From Falciphora oryzae (taxonomy: Eukaryota; Ascomycota; Sordariomycetes; Magnaporthales; Magnaporthaceae), in assembly GCA_000733355.1 (NCBI GenBank), contig JNVV01000059.1:130173-194172 (forward strand): 64,000 nt of DNA, written 5' to 3'. The position numbers were made by a program, and so were the translations under genes. The notes under the pieces are model-generated. The model was not told the origin of the DNA. It worked only from the letters and a program-made list of their open reading frames with translations, and made no database searches. Positions 1-10,283 of this stretch are shown here, in pieces (the stretch's first letter is position 1; every line of letters starts with the position of its first letter).

Positions 1-387
1 CCAGATCGAGACGAGTGGAGAGTCCTTATTGCAAGGGGGGAGCCCGTCGAGACGAACGGCAAGATATATGCCCGAAGTCCAGCCGTCGTCGCGGTTGCGC
101 CAATCCGGCACTTTGACTGTGCCAGCAATCTTGTTGATACCGGTGCCGGCCTTGGTGGCGCCAGACCAGTTCTCCAAGTGGAGAGAGTCGGGAGCTCTCT
201 TGTTCAGGGCGAAAGAGGTCTGTATAGCAAACTAGTAGTTAACATTCCATTATTCTAGTAGCGAGTGTTCGATGCGGCTTACCAGGACACCGTCCGTAAA
301 CTCGGCCCTAGAGACGCTAGTGGTAGGGACCGTTACGGCGGTAGCAATACCTGCCGCAGCCGCAGCGGTGAGAAGGAGACCGAGCAT
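1..387 (-). CDS. G1-like (eqolisin) secreted peptidase, 5' part, cut by window edge
   Basis: Two exons are visible: 387-283 (35 codons) and 219-1, joined across a 63-bp GT-AG intron (donor GTAAGC, acceptor ATACAG) that keeps phase 0. The N-terminus, MLGLLLTAAAAAGIATAV, is a signal peptide. The mature part has LENWSGA, then AGTVKVPDW and a YLAVRLDG stretch, which match the order NW-[AS]-GA / GTFTVP / WVGIDG at the start of glutamic peptidase (aspergillopepsin II / eqolisin) domains. That family is an acid-active secreted endopeptidase; its catalytic Gln and Glu would lie mostly beyond the edge, so activity cannot be judged. The frame is open to base 1. A lectin-like beta-sandwich protein is the alternative. 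Confidence 0.6.
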
Positions 388-484
388 TTTGAAATGGTGA
401 AGGTACCGGGGCTGGGATTGGAAGGTCGAGGAGAAACCTGTAGAGATGCACGATCAGTGAGCAATGCCGCGCCCCTTATGACAG

Positions 485-492
485 TTTATATA
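485..492 (-). promoter_or_regulatory. TATA box of the G1-like peptidase gene
   Basis: On the minus strand TATATAAA lies about 100 bp upstream of the ATG at 387, a usual place for a fungal core promoter. No other promoter element was recognised. Confidence 0.45.
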
Positions 493-617
493 CCGTACAT
501 AAGGTCTCGTGCTTAGTGTTCGCGGGTTCCAGGCCCTTTGGTTCCCGGTGTCCTAGTGCCGGCAGGTGGTCCCGGTGTCCTAGCGCCGGCAGTAGGAATA
601 GGCAGGTAGTATTTAGG

Positions 618-1660
618 TTATATATGGACAGGTTGAATGCGGTGTTGTCCCCGCCGGCCAAACCTTTCGGCTGCATATATCCGCTTCGGAATCCAAGTTT
701 CGTTCACTACCCCGCGCCTTTCCTTGTCCAAGAGTTGCATTGGCTCGTGGTATCCTACAACCCTGAGAATCGCGTGCGGGGGAATTTCTCCTCCGAGCTG
801 GTCACCAACCCAGCCCTTTTCTAACATTGGCGGTTAATCCGGATCGAACTTGCATATACGCCGCGCTCCTACCCATGCAGGAGCAGCAACAGCCGTACCA
901 GGTTGAAGCGTGCATCTGCTCCGTCTGAGAGCCGAGGTTTTGTGGACCCCGCCGAACCATTTCTTGAGCAGGCCTGGCGCTGTCTCATCGGACAGGGACT
1001 GCGCGTGCCTACACTCCATGAGCCCAGTAGAGCTGATACTGGCCAAACATCAGCACCCGCGGTGCCAGCATGCGCTCCTGGAACACCCATCCCCGGCTCT
1101 CCAGCACGCTCCTCGCGACCGTGGTACCCCACTCATAGTTCGGCACCACTTGGCACTTCTTCAGCGTGCTCTCGGGGTATCTATAGGTGGGGGGGGGCAT
1201 AAATATCTGCAAATCCTCGGCCTCTAGGTCGCCTAACGGGGTGCGCGGGCGGAAAAGCCCACCGGCGCTGTCGCTGGAGGCGGCATCCGCGATATTGAGG
1301 TAGCTGCACGAATAGACCTTCTCCATCTGGGCCGATTCGACCTGCCAGTCCTCGAAATCCTGCTGGATGATGCAAAGGGAATCGATCCAGATATACCGCA
1401 GCGACAGCTCGCAGCATACCTCGACGGTTTCGCGGGACGTATTGGGCAGCTCGGGGATCGGGGTGCCTGCTGCGGTGGTCCATTCGTTGGTGTTGTCCCT
1501 GTCGGGATTTGGGGATTTCGCGCTACCCCAGCAGTGGTTCGACGTCGCGCAGGGGCCATCCACGCTTTTCGCGGGTCGTCGGGACGGGGCGGGCCGAACC
1601 TGCGGCGACACCAGAGGTGTCGATAAGCCGAATCGGATACCAACCAAGTTCGCTCGCTTT
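618..1660 (-). pseudogene. HET-domain (heterokaryon incompatibility) protein relic
   Basis: Reading down the minus strand gives, in different frames, RLIDTSGVA, then NHCWGSAKSPN, then YIWIDSLCIIQQD, ESAQMEKVYS, LNIADAASSDS, GLF-RPR, RGWVFQERMLAPRVLMFG and WECRHAQSLSDETAPG. This is the characteristic HET order (CWG; YxWIDxLCIxQD; NIxAxxxxD; RxWxxQExxLxxR). The frame breaks near 1555, between the RLIDT and CWG segments, and near 1020, where about ten extra bases separate QLYW from ECRHAQ. A possible C-terminal piece (618-827) is not certain. HET proteins trigger cell death on non-self recognition. This copy cannot encode an intact protein. Confidence 0.8.
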
Positions 1661-1796
1661 CTGCACAGCTTATGGCCGGAGTCGCTTTTAGCACAATTTT
1701 CCAACCACTTTTTTGCAACCGTCCTTACCGGAGCCGAAAAGGTTATGCTGCCTTGGAGAATGTACCTAGGCAGGTGTGCTGCATAAAAATACCTTT

Positions 1797-2030
1797 TGTC
1801 ACGGCACCAACGAGGGCGAAGAGGCTGAGCTGCAACAGACCCTCAGGTTGATTTGGCTATCTAGAGTTAAGGAACAAAAAAGGAAGAGTTGTGCGTTGCA
1901 CCTGTTCGGATCGATTGCCTTAGGTAGGGCGATCGAGCCGGGCTCCACTTGTCGCACGGATCTGCCAGGCGCCCGTGCAACAGGTGGGCGTACCTGACAC
2001 CGAGCCCTACCAGGGCTACGTGCCATAACA
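1797..2030 (+). repeat. Solo LTR, family A, copy 1
   Basis: 234-bp repeat beginning TGTCACGGCAC and ending GTGCCATAACA, so its ends are an 11-bp imperfect inverted repeat of TG...CA type. The same unit occurs at 13797-14027, 38253-38487 and, internally deleted, at 12454-12593. Two of those have 5-bp target duplications, which identifies the family as LTRs. No duplication is visible here (CCTTT before, ACAAG after). Confidence 0.75.
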
Positions 2031-2420
2031 ACAAGCGCTAAAATTAGCGCTGTGCAGGGCCCTAAGCTTAGTTTGGCTACAGGGCTTTTATTGCAAAGAG
2101 GGGTCACTAACACTCGACCCCTTATACTTGTGCGGACTTAAAACGTCTCGCACGAATCGACCCTCTGGGGATTATCAAGTATACCTTCCGACGTCGATCC
2201 CGCGGGTTTTCCGCCCAGGGGGCTTCCGGTGCCGTGAGCGATTTTCCGAAAAAATATTTTGTAACTATGAGATTTGCAAAAAATCGACCCACGGGCACCA
2301 AACCCATCTCCGCGTTAGGCCTTCAAAGTTAACTTGTGCAAATTTTCAATCTAACTCGCACTTTAGGCCAAGCGCAAAGTAGGTTGAATTAAATTGTAAC
2401 AGGCTCCGGGCTTTTACAGC
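2031..2420 (+). repeat. Degraded copy of repeat family C
   Basis: Shares with 58440-58941 and 63845-64000 the order: GCGCTA hairpin, GGGCC, AAGCTTAGT, a TATTGCA segment, CGACCCCTTATA-like segment, then CCGACGTCGATCCC, TCCGCCC and a TCCGGTGC-like end. It is more diverged than the other two. After about 2240 the sequence is AT-richer and unassigned up to the assembly gap. Confidence 0.5.
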
Positions 2421-2657
2421 NNNNNNNNNNNNNNNNNNNNNNNNNNNNNNNNNNNNNNNNNNNNNNNNNNNNNNNNNNNNNNNNNNNNNNNNNNNNNNNN
2501 NNNNNNNNNNNNNNNNNNNNNNNNNNNNNNNNNNNNNNNNNNNNNNNNNNNNNNNNNNNNNNNNNNNNNNNNNNNNNNNNNNNNNNNNNNNNNNNNNNNN
2601 NNNNNNNNNNNNNNNNNNNNNNNNNNNNNNNNNNNNNNNNNNNNNNNNNNNNNNNNN
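2421..2657. other. Assembly gap (run of N)
   Basis: 237 N characters. The gap removes the left end of the repeat D/E copy that follows; the sister copy at 60197 shows what sequence is probably missing. Confidence 1.
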
Positions 2658-3235
2658 GACTGCAGCCCTCCCTCGCCAAATAGGTAGCGGGGGCCCTTGC
2701 CGCGGGAGGAGAGCCTTGTGTGTGTGCCGGAGGACCGACAGCCGCTGCCCGACTTTCTGCCTTGGGTGAAAGCCAGCGCCTCATACACCAACAGTTCAGC
2801 GACGCATGGCGGCCCAAGCGAAAGGCTGTCGTACCTACGTCCGTCGACGGCACCATTCAAACAACATCCCAGGCGTTGCGGCCCAACGGGAAGGCAAGGC
2901 GTACCCCAGAAGGGCTTGGGAAGATGTCGCTGAAATAAAACTGGTGAAATCAACCCTGCAGCACCAAGTGGAGCTGCTTCAGCGCGCGTGACAGCAGTCG
3001 CAGGAAAGCAGCGGCAGGATGAAAAAAGGAAAAAGGTTGCAACAGCTTGGTTACTTTTTTTCCCGAAGGCGTTAGGAGGCTGGCGCAGAATGACAATTCA
3101 ATCTCATTCCAATTGGCTGTGTAATTAGTCAGCACGTCAGCCCAGGCTGACGTGCTGACTAACCGATGCTTTGGTGGCATTTATCGATCGATGCTTTGCT
3201 CGCTTCGAGGTCGGACCTAGCCGATTTTGGAGGCC
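2658..3235 (+). repeat. Repeat D/E, copy 1 (transposon 3' end)
   Basis: Near-identical to 60197-60926: a segment with AGAGCCTTGTGTGTG, a former coding stretch reading LIHQQFSDAWRPKRKAV in one frame and ending near LQHQVELLQRA, a GCAACAGCTTGGTTAC stretch, and the 38-bp palindrome. The palindrome and its flanks occur alone at 37075-37215. It looks like the 3' part of a DNA transposon, with a decayed transposase C-terminus followed by the terminal region. Superfamily is unproven. Confidence 0.55.
3125..3162. repeat. Perfect 38-bp palindrome
   Basis: Arms of 18 bp (TTAGTCAGCACGTCAGCC) separated by CA. The same palindrome occurs at 60848-60885 (identical) and 37122-37159 (two-base decay). It probably marks the terminal inverted repeat or a hairpin end of repeat D/E. 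Confidence 0.85.
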
Positions 3236-3342
3236 TAACGACCCGTGTTCCGGCAGGCGGTACCCAGCGCCCCCGCCGGCCTGGCGCCCCGGCGGTTAAC
3301 CCCTGGAGCGACGCACGCTACGGCGCACGCGGAGGCACGCGC

Positions 3343-3511
3343 TGTCACGGCACCCAGGGGGTCACGTGCACTGGCCCTACCAGGCCCTCTGCACGGGCCT
3401 CCGGGCACCACTAGATAGAGATTTACTTCCAGGCCCGGCCTCCGGCCTGGCACCTACTCCGAATACCATCTTTCTGCTCCTCCAATTGTACTGCCCTCGA
3501 CCGCGTTGACA
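3343..3511 (+). repeat. Solo LTR, family F, copy 1
   Basis: 169 bp from TGTCACGGCACC to GTTGACA, with internal CACGTG, TAGATAGAGATTT, CCTCCGGCCTGG and GAATACCA segments shared with 9883-10054. Flanks are CGCGC on the left and TGCGC on the right, a 5-bp target duplication with one C/T change. Confidence 0.75.
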
Positions 3512-3596
3512 TGCGCGATATGGAGAATTCCGGAGTGCTGTGTGCTTTGCTATTGCACCTTTAAAACTTTGAAAATGCATTACATTTGATGTAGGT

Positions 3597-3800
3597 GAGA
3601 GAGAAAAAGAGAGAAAGAGAAAGAGAGAGAAAGAGAGAGAAAGAGAGAGAAAGAGAGAGAAAGAGAGAGAAAGAGAGGGAGAGTCTGTTCAACGTCGGCT
3701 AGTCGGGATCTTCCAGCCCCTATCTCCCTAGGGGCACACGGGGGTCGAGCCGCGTTCCGGCGCTCCTTATTGGTAAGCGGGCAATCGGCAAACGGGCTTT
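3597..3800 (-). repeat. SINE-like repeat H, copy 1, with GA-rich tail
   Basis: A GAGAAA/GAGA microsatellite (about 3597-3685) is followed by the H-family segments GTCTGTTCAACGTCGG, GTCGGGATCT, GGCGCTCCTTATTGG and GCGGGCAATCGG, with an internal deletion relative to the copies at 39587 and 44956. In family orientation this copy lies on the minus strand, so the microsatellite is its CT-rich 3' tail. Confidence 0.6.
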
Positions 3801-4789
3801 GGGGGGATAATAATTGGGCGCGGCGAACTCGACAACACCCTGCCCTCGATCCTGCACCGCCTCCCCTGGAACGTTCGAGGGATCGAGTCCGCCGACGAGG
3901 TCACCTCGTATCGCCACCTGGCGGTGCACTCCCGGCTGGCCAGCGTGTCGCGCCGCGTGCCGCCTGTACTTCGGCATGGGTCACGAGCTCGTCGCCTCAG
4001 GCCGCCCCTGCGTCCAGGATGAGCAGCCGCCGCCGTGCGAGGGGTTTGGTCGGGTCCACACCGCCGAGGTCCAGGACGCCGTCTTTGAGCGCGATCCGCG
4101 CCTGTAGCTTAACGTGCTTCACGCCTTCTTCCCCGGCGTCAGGCGCCTCGTCGTTTCTGCGCCCCCGTGGCGGGTCCCGGCGCCGGCCGTCGTCGCCTGC
4201 ATCCACGATGCGTCCGCCAGCTTCTGGATCTTTCAACAATGCCGCAGCCCTACCACGGCCCCGTGTCCCTTCTCGGCGGCTCCCGCCATCCCAATCCTTA
4301 GGGCCATTTGCTTCGGGTCCGAATCGCCGTCGGGGACTTTGGCGAGCCGGCCAACAATGCGCTTATGGGGCATGGAGGATTGAAAGCATGTTCAATTCGA
4401 GTTGCCTGGCTGGCAGTTGGAAGCTGTGGTGCTGCGGCTGAGGAAGAGGAGTGATTGATGCGGGGTGCTCTGTTTTGTTTTCGTTGATGTGGTGACGGTT
4501 GAATGTGTGGCCTCGGGCATTAGACCAAGTTTGCCAAGGGCCGGGAGTGGGACGTTGTCGGCATTTCCACCAGCCCCATCTCAGCCCCAGCTCAGCCCCA
4601 TCAACCTGCTTGACAGTAAGACACTTGTGCTTCCTCAGCTGCCCGAGTCTTTTCAGAAAAGTGTCCCATCACTCAAACTGTGGAGGCCAAATACTGCATC
4701 TGGCAATCCACTGCATCAGGCGATAACGAAAGGGAGCAATAAACAGCAGTTGCATGTTAACGTTGGGGACTCAGGGAGTCGATCGGGTT
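3801..4789. other. No gene recognised; possible eroded coding DNA
   Basis: GC-rich, with several overlapping open frames on both strands between 3814 and 4440, but no frame gives a recognisable domain and the frames contradict one another. It may be a very old pseudogene. Nothing clear was seen from 4440 to 4790. Confidence 0.3.
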
Positions 4790-5520
4790 GGCGGGGTTGC
4801 TCCTCACGGCCTCGACCGTCGTGAACGCACCCAGACGCCCGTTGGTCGGGCAGACGGGCGTGTCGGCCCAGAAGATCGTCCTGCCCCCGACGAAGCTGCT
4901 TCTGGCTCTTCTTCAGTTAGACAAGCATCCGGAAGGGTGGGCAGCTGTGATACACGAAGCCGCGTTCGCCTGCAACAACGAACGCTACGTATGACAGAGG
5001 GGAGTAGGTAGAGTAGCTAGAAGGTCCATAGGACTAACCTCAATGAGACAGTTAGTCCCTCTCTTTGGTGGTGACTGACCCCGCGGACGTCAAGGCCCAA
5101 GGCGTTCCAGAAGGGTTCTCGAGCGGATGCCGGACAGCTACGAAAAGGCCATAGAGGCCCAGCGTCTTTATTACAACCAGAAGCGCCAAGCGCAGCAGTA
5201 CGGCGTTGGGCAAGTCGTAGGGCTTTCCACACGCCACTTCCGCTTCAAGGCGAGGGCTAGGGAGTTGACCCTTACTTATATCCGCGTACCCATCGTGGAG
5301 AAAATAGGAAAGTCCACCTACCGCGTCCAGCTCCCTGCCAAGTATGTGAGGCTCCACGGCGTGTTTTCCGTCACCGGGACGACTCCCGGCCACAGGTAGT
5401 CGCCAATCTCCCGGATTTGGAAGAAGAACAAGAAGAAAGGGATTCGAAATATCATGGGCGCCCAGCGGGGAGACGAAGGCCAAGAATCCTTCCTCGTCAA
5501 ATGGAACGGGTGGCCAGCCG
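4790..5520 (+). mobile_element. Ty3/gypsy chromodomain integrase relic
   Basis: The frame at 5127-5399 reads AIEAQRLYYNQKRQAQQY, then VGQVVGLSTRHFRFKA, then ...KIGKSTYRVQLPAKYVRLHGVFSV, which is the C-terminal integrase region (GPY/F-type) of Ty3/gypsy elements. About 60 bp on, in another frame, EGQESFLVKWNGWPAEYNT is followed by TGA: a chromodomain (FLVKWKGYPxEYNTWE) whose Trp codon has become a stop. HEAAFACNNERY at about 4960 may be the end of the integrase core. No LTRs or reverse transcriptase remain nearby. Confidence 0.7.
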
Positions 5521-5529
5521 AATACAACA

Positions 5530-6432
5530 CGTGAGTTGGGTCGACAGAAATAGTAAACGTGAACTTAAAAGAGGCGGCAGCGGCTTCATCTGTGCTGGCC
5601 TGCACGCCAGAGGGGCTTTTGAATAGGTGGATTTGGAACCCTACATTTTGTTTTTACCTGTAGCCAGCCTAATACCGTCTTTCCAACGGCTAAATCGGAC
5701 AATTTTCACGCCGTAGCTACCACAACCCTGCAACTCGAATTTAGATGCAAACGCTTGAGGATGTGCGGTCAGCCTAGGACTTCCAGGCTACGAAGCACAA
5801 CGTCTATCCCTCGTCTGGCGTATTTAGAGATCGCCTTCGACGTCCACTGTTTTGGTCCACTCGTTGATCCACTCCCCACCAACTCGGCTCGGCGTTGAAG
5901 AACTGTGCGAGTTTGTCGTATCACTGCTGTCCAGCGTAGAGAGTCGCTGAGAGAGCCCACTGCTTGAACCCATCTGGTGGGCATATATGGGCATATATGC
6001 CCTTTCCAGATGGCTCCATCTCGCTCTGAGCCCATCTAAATAGGTCGCCAACTGCCTGATTTGACGCGCTGCTGCTCCCGGTGTTTTTCAGTGCCGTTTT
6101 CGGTAAGGCTTTGCTCGATTCGGAAGGCAATGATCAGTCAGCTTCCGGGAAAGTAAAACCTTCCTTCTGCCGTCGTGCTTCCTCCACCAGCGTCCCTCCA
6201 CCGCCAATAAGGTAGGTCCAGCGGGCAGAGGCCCAGCGATGCCTCTGGCAGGCCGTGTACACATCCCCAGTGTTAGCAATGATTCGGCCTGGCTGCTTCG
6301 GACTGAAGCCGAAGCCGAAGGGGGTTTTGTTCCCGAGAGAAAACTCACTGTCCAAACCACCGCTTATGCGGCTCCTCGGGCGCCGGGTCGCTGAAGTGGG
6401 CATCGTCGCGCCACTCTTCCTCGAGCCAGCGC
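5530..6432. other. No gene recognised
   Basis: Open frames on the minus strand (5769-6035 and 6088-6484) resemble nothing known and lack splice or motif support. A short duplicated GGGCATATAT motif sits near 5980. This may include the eroded upstream part of the TRAPPC10-like relic. Confidence 0.3.
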
Positions 6433-8254
6433 TTGTGGCTCCGGGCACACAACGACCCTGGGCCCGGCTTCCTTTCCAATGCAAAAGTGGCAGTTTTCCA
6501 AAGAGCCGAGGCTTTGGACGTAACGCTGTCCGCTGCTAAGCACATCCAGCTCGACACAACAAAACGTCTCGGAGCCAGTCTCTCCACCGGCTGGAACCGA
6601 GTCACGAGCTGCCATGTCCGAGTGCGAGCCGCCACAGGTGGGCTCCGGTTGCTCACTGCCGAAGCCCAGCTGGTGCAATCGCCGGACGGGGACGGCTTGA
6701 AGCCTTTGGGCCCGCCAGAAGGGGGCCTCTTCCACCTGGGCGCCCTGGGCAAGGGCGCATCGGTGGAGCTGCAGTTCCCCTACACAGTAGAGCAGGAAAT
6801 GCCGACTGTCGCCGTCCGGATTAAAGTGTCGTACCGCACCGACGAGACGGGACCGACATACGAATTCGTAAAAACGCCGTTTATCGACATTGCTCTCGCG
6901 CTTGGTGTTAATGTTCAAAATGTCTTTAAACGCGACGCTCTCTTCTCCCGATCCGCCGTATCCACTGCCAGATTTAGCCCGTTGCGCTTGTTTGCGAGCG
7001 AGCTCTTGGAGTCGGACCTTTTCGCTCCCGACTTTGGTGATGTGTCGCCACCCCTTGCCGACATGGACCGCCGCGGAAACGAGGGAGGTGCCACTGTGGT
7101 ATTCCCACGGCAGCCGGCTAGCCTTCTCTACAATATCAGCCGAAAGCCCGGATCAAAGGTTACCGGCGCCAAAACGCGGAAACTATGACTTGAAGCTTTA
7201 CTACAGCGTGGTGCAGGAGGAAATCGAATCCTCGGTCGGGGCGTCCCTAACGGAAGCGTTCGAAGCAGATGCGGATGCAAAATAAGGCCAGTCCCTTCGG
7301 CCATTTTCTCGCCTGGCTGTCAGCACCGCTCTTGCCCACGCCCGGGGCGGGCTGATCTCGGCCTACGAGATGGAGAGAGCCGTAATGCTGGGGTCGATAT
7401 CGACCTCGTTTCTTGTAGGCATCTCCTGGGAAAAGGAATTCTCGGCCTTCACCTGCCACGGACCGGGCGACGACGGGCAGGCGTCCAAATTGGCCACATT
7501 TATGCGGGAGTGGCAAGAACGGCAGCCACGGCTACAGCTGAGTGCGCCGAGGCCGAAGGCGACGGAACTTCGGTCGATTTCGATTCCGGTCGATGTTCCG
7601 TTTATTACTATTATCCACACAGCCGATGTTCGGCTGCACCAGCAAGCGGCCCCAGCTGTCGTCGTACCCGGGCGTGCCGGCCAGGCCATGGTGGCGGTTA
7701 ACCAGCTCGTGCCTGCCACACTGCGTTTTAAATGGTCTCGAATCTGGGACACAGGACACCCGGAATCGGATGTCCCCGGGCCACCGGCTACAGAGGATGT
7801 CGAGTTCACATACGAAGTAACGGCACCACAAGATACATGGCTGTTTGGCGGCCGGCGCAAGGGACATTTTGTTATCCCAGGACTCCCAGACCCGCGCGGC
7901 CCGGCGGCGGCTAACGCCTATGCAGAGGGGGTATTGTCCACAGCCCAAACAGAGGCCGACATCCCTCTGCTGCTCGCTCCCCTTCGCGAAGGGTGGCTGC
8001 CGTACCCAGCTGTTGAAATCCGCGAAGTTCGAGGCGGGTTAACAAACAGCGAAGGCTCCGGCACCAGCCCTCACGGAATTCAGCACCGGCGACAGGGGAT
8101 GGTCGAGACGATCGATCGCATTGTTCACTGCGAAACAGACTATAGAAATCTCGGCGAAACCATCCATGTTGTGACTAGCCGGCAAAAGGTCACACTCAGT
8201 TTGGACGCCAGTGGGCCGGGAGGCGGGCCATTAGTTCTAGAAAGCAGATGCTAA
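6433..8254 (+). pseudogene. TRAPPC10 / Trs130-like C-terminal relic
   Basis: The first frame (6433-7188) reads EALDVTLSAAKHIQLD, VRVRAATGGLRLLT, VELQFPYTVEQEMPTV, LALGVNVQNVFK, SPLRLFASELLES. After a one-base frameshift near 7183 comes LKLYYSVVQEEIESSVG, a TAA at 7283-7285, then AYEMERAVMLGSISTSFL, TWLFGGRRKGHFVIPG, LREGWLPYPAVEIREV, CETDYRNLGETIHVV and LSLDASGPGGGPLVLES to the natural stop at 8252. This is the C-terminal part of the fungal TRAPPII subunit TRAPPC10/Trs130, which helps activate Rab GTPases at the late Golgi. The N-terminal two thirds is absent, so this is probably a truncated duplicate of an essential gene located elsewhere. Confidence 0.8.
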
Positions 8255-9552
8255 ATACACCGAATACCCTTGTGGCTGAAAGTGAGCCGGCAGTCCCGTG
8301 ACTGGGCTGATGTAAAGGCGAAAGGCTTAGCGGGAAAGGAGAAGATAGGGGGGATACAAACGGGGACGTAAGTTAATACTCCATGCCCATCGGCCCAGCC
8401 CAACATGGATAAAAGTAAAGCGTCCACATCAGGAGGCAATGGACCGATTAAATTTAAACGCCAGCTGCCTGGAGGCTTGCAGGAGGTCTAGAATTGTTTA
8501 AGCCAGCAGCTTTACCGACATCTTGGCGAGGAACGTCTCGAGCGCCCCGTTCTCTGCCACTAACCGACGCCCAGCACGGCCGGAAGCACGAGCAAGACGG
8601 CAGGCAGGCCGAGCAGATTGCGGCGCCAGGCCGGCGCATCGAGGTAGTTGTTGCCCGCGCTGGAGGTGGATTCCATGCCCCGGCTTGCCCATAGTGGCCG
8701 AGATGGAACTAGTTGTGACGGATAAGTCCGGGTCGTGCGTGGCGCGGCGGCTCCTTGTGCAGCGCCTGCACGCCCAACGCCTTGGGCCCGACTGCCGTCT
8801 GGTCCTGGGCAAGCATGAGGCCCTTGAAAATGGTGTCCTGCAGCACCATGGCAGCATGGACGGGGCCGTTAAGGGGCGCGACTGGCTTATTTGGCGGATC
8901 ACGAGCTCCACGGCACGCTGGCTAACTCTATCCCCCTTGTATGGAAGATTGCGAAGAGACGGACATCGTGCTAAGGGAAATGTTAGCAAAGCTTGTGGTT
9001 GGACAAGCGTTCTAGGAGAGGGAGGGACGAAAACTATGTTGCTCACCAGGTCAGACGAGCCCAAAGCGGGGAATCCAGGTGCAGACGGGCTCAGAGAGCG
9101 CGACGACGAGAGGATCAAACGGGCATAACAAGAAGCAGGTGGATAGGAGTGCATGGGGCAAGAAGCCGTGCAGGCAGGGAAACGAGGCTCCAGTGAGGGA
9201 AGGAAAAAGTGCCTGGAGTTAGGAAGTGGAACCGCCTGGCACCCATGCACGCACCTGCCGTCGCCAACACGCTCCGTCCCTTTGCTCCCCTCGCACAACG
9301 AGATAAGGTGCACCCACAACAGCCACGTTGTCGCTATTCCCACCGTTGCCACCGCCACGGAAGGAAGCAGCCCAAAAGGGGAGGACATGTGACAATCCCA
9401 GTAGAGCCGCATTACCACTACCACCCCACACGCCTGGTCACGGCGACCGCCTTAGATAAGCTGTCGTCCACAGCTCCCTCGCGCCGCGCCGCTATCTGGG
9501 GTGGCACACTGCCTGAGCGCGCACAATTTAACCCCCCTTGTATGGATCTCCA
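8255..9552. other. No gene recognised; unassigned minus-strand open frames
   Basis: A 308-codon open frame on the minus strand (8498-9424) has Arg/Pro/Ser-rich composition typical of a shadow. An alternative frame around 8700-8860 reads VLQDTIFKGLMLAQDQ and GPKALGVQALHKEPPRH, which looks protein-like but matches no family I recognise, and it meets stops. An old unknown gene on the minus strand is possible. Confidence 0.3.
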
Positions 9553-10283
9553 CTAAGCAAACCCGGTGCAGACGTAGTAGTCGAGCCACAGGTTGGAGCA
9601 CGAGTCGTTAATCTCGACGTTCCAGTCCTTCAACTGGGCCACAGTAACGCCATTCTTCTGGGCGACAATCTCGCAATGGTCACCGGACTGGATGTTGTAA
9701 AAGCGGTTGCAGTTGGCGACGATGCCGGGCATTTGGGGAAAATTGCCCGGAGTGTCTGGAGGCGCGGTCGTGGTCGTGGTCTGCTGAGCGGTGGTCGACA
9801 GGGTGGTGGTCGTGGGCTGGGGAATCCCCGAGCCAGTGGTTTGGCCAGGAGTCCATTCACCGATGACGCAGCACGACTTGCCTGTCACGGCACGTAGGGG
9901 CCCCTACGGGCCCGTCACGTGCCCGGGCCTCCACACGGGCCTCCAGGCCACAGTAGATAGAGATTTTCTCCAGGCCCCAGGCCTCCGGCCTGGCTTCCTT
10001 CCGAATACCAATCTTCTTTGCCGCCATTTTCTCTAGCCCCTATCCGCTGTGACATTGCCGGCCTCAAGGTTCGGACAAGGTATACTAGGGTTAATTTTGG
10101 CAAACTCGTTTGCAGAGATGCCCCACTAGATGCCATGCTCTCGCAGGTTTCGCCACTGTCGGCCGGAATCTCGAAGTAGCACTGGACGCCGCGGCGTCCG
10201 TATGGTACACCCGAGACCAGGCCCGAACCCGAGATTAGCCAGCAGGCAACGAGGGAAATGGTTAAGAAGTGCATCTTGTCCAA
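9553..10283 (-). pseudogene. Two-domain LysM secreted protein, split by a solo LTR
   Basis: The N-terminus (ATG at 10283 or 10274) is a signal peptide (MHFLTISLVACWLISGSG). LysM 1 begins QCYFEIPADSGETCESMA, then loses frame by one base near 10127 and continues WGISANEFAKINPSIPCP. The solo LTR at 9883-10054 interrupts NLEAG|KSCCVIGEW. A Thr/Pro-rich linker follows, then LysM 2: NRFYNIQSGDHCEIVAQKNG ... LKDWNVEINDSCSNLW, ending at 9553. Secreted LysM proteins bind chitin and shield hyphae from chitin sensing or chitinases. Removing the LTR and one TTGCC copy restores the frame across the junction, but the frameshift remains, so the gene is broken twice. Confidence 0.85.
9883..10054 (+). repeat. 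Solo LTR, family F, copy 2, inserted in the LysM gene
   Basis: 172 bp from TGTCACGGCACG to GCTGTGACA, flanked by an exact 5-bp target duplication TTGCC (9878-9882 and 10055-10059). Internal segments match the copy at 3343-3511. Confidence 0.9.

Noticed and set aside
1792..2035. Target duplication for LTR A copy 1
   Set aside because: CCTTT and ACAAG do not match even with one change.
3770..4441. 223-codon plus-strand frame and opposing minus frames
   Set aside because: Starts inside repeat H, very rich in Arg/Pro/Ser; frames on both strands are equally open, which is typical of GC-rich non-coding DNA.
8498..9424. 308-codon open frame on the minus strand
   Set aside because: Low-complexity composition, changes character along its length and matches no family. 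A different frame in the same stretch looks more protein-like but is broken.
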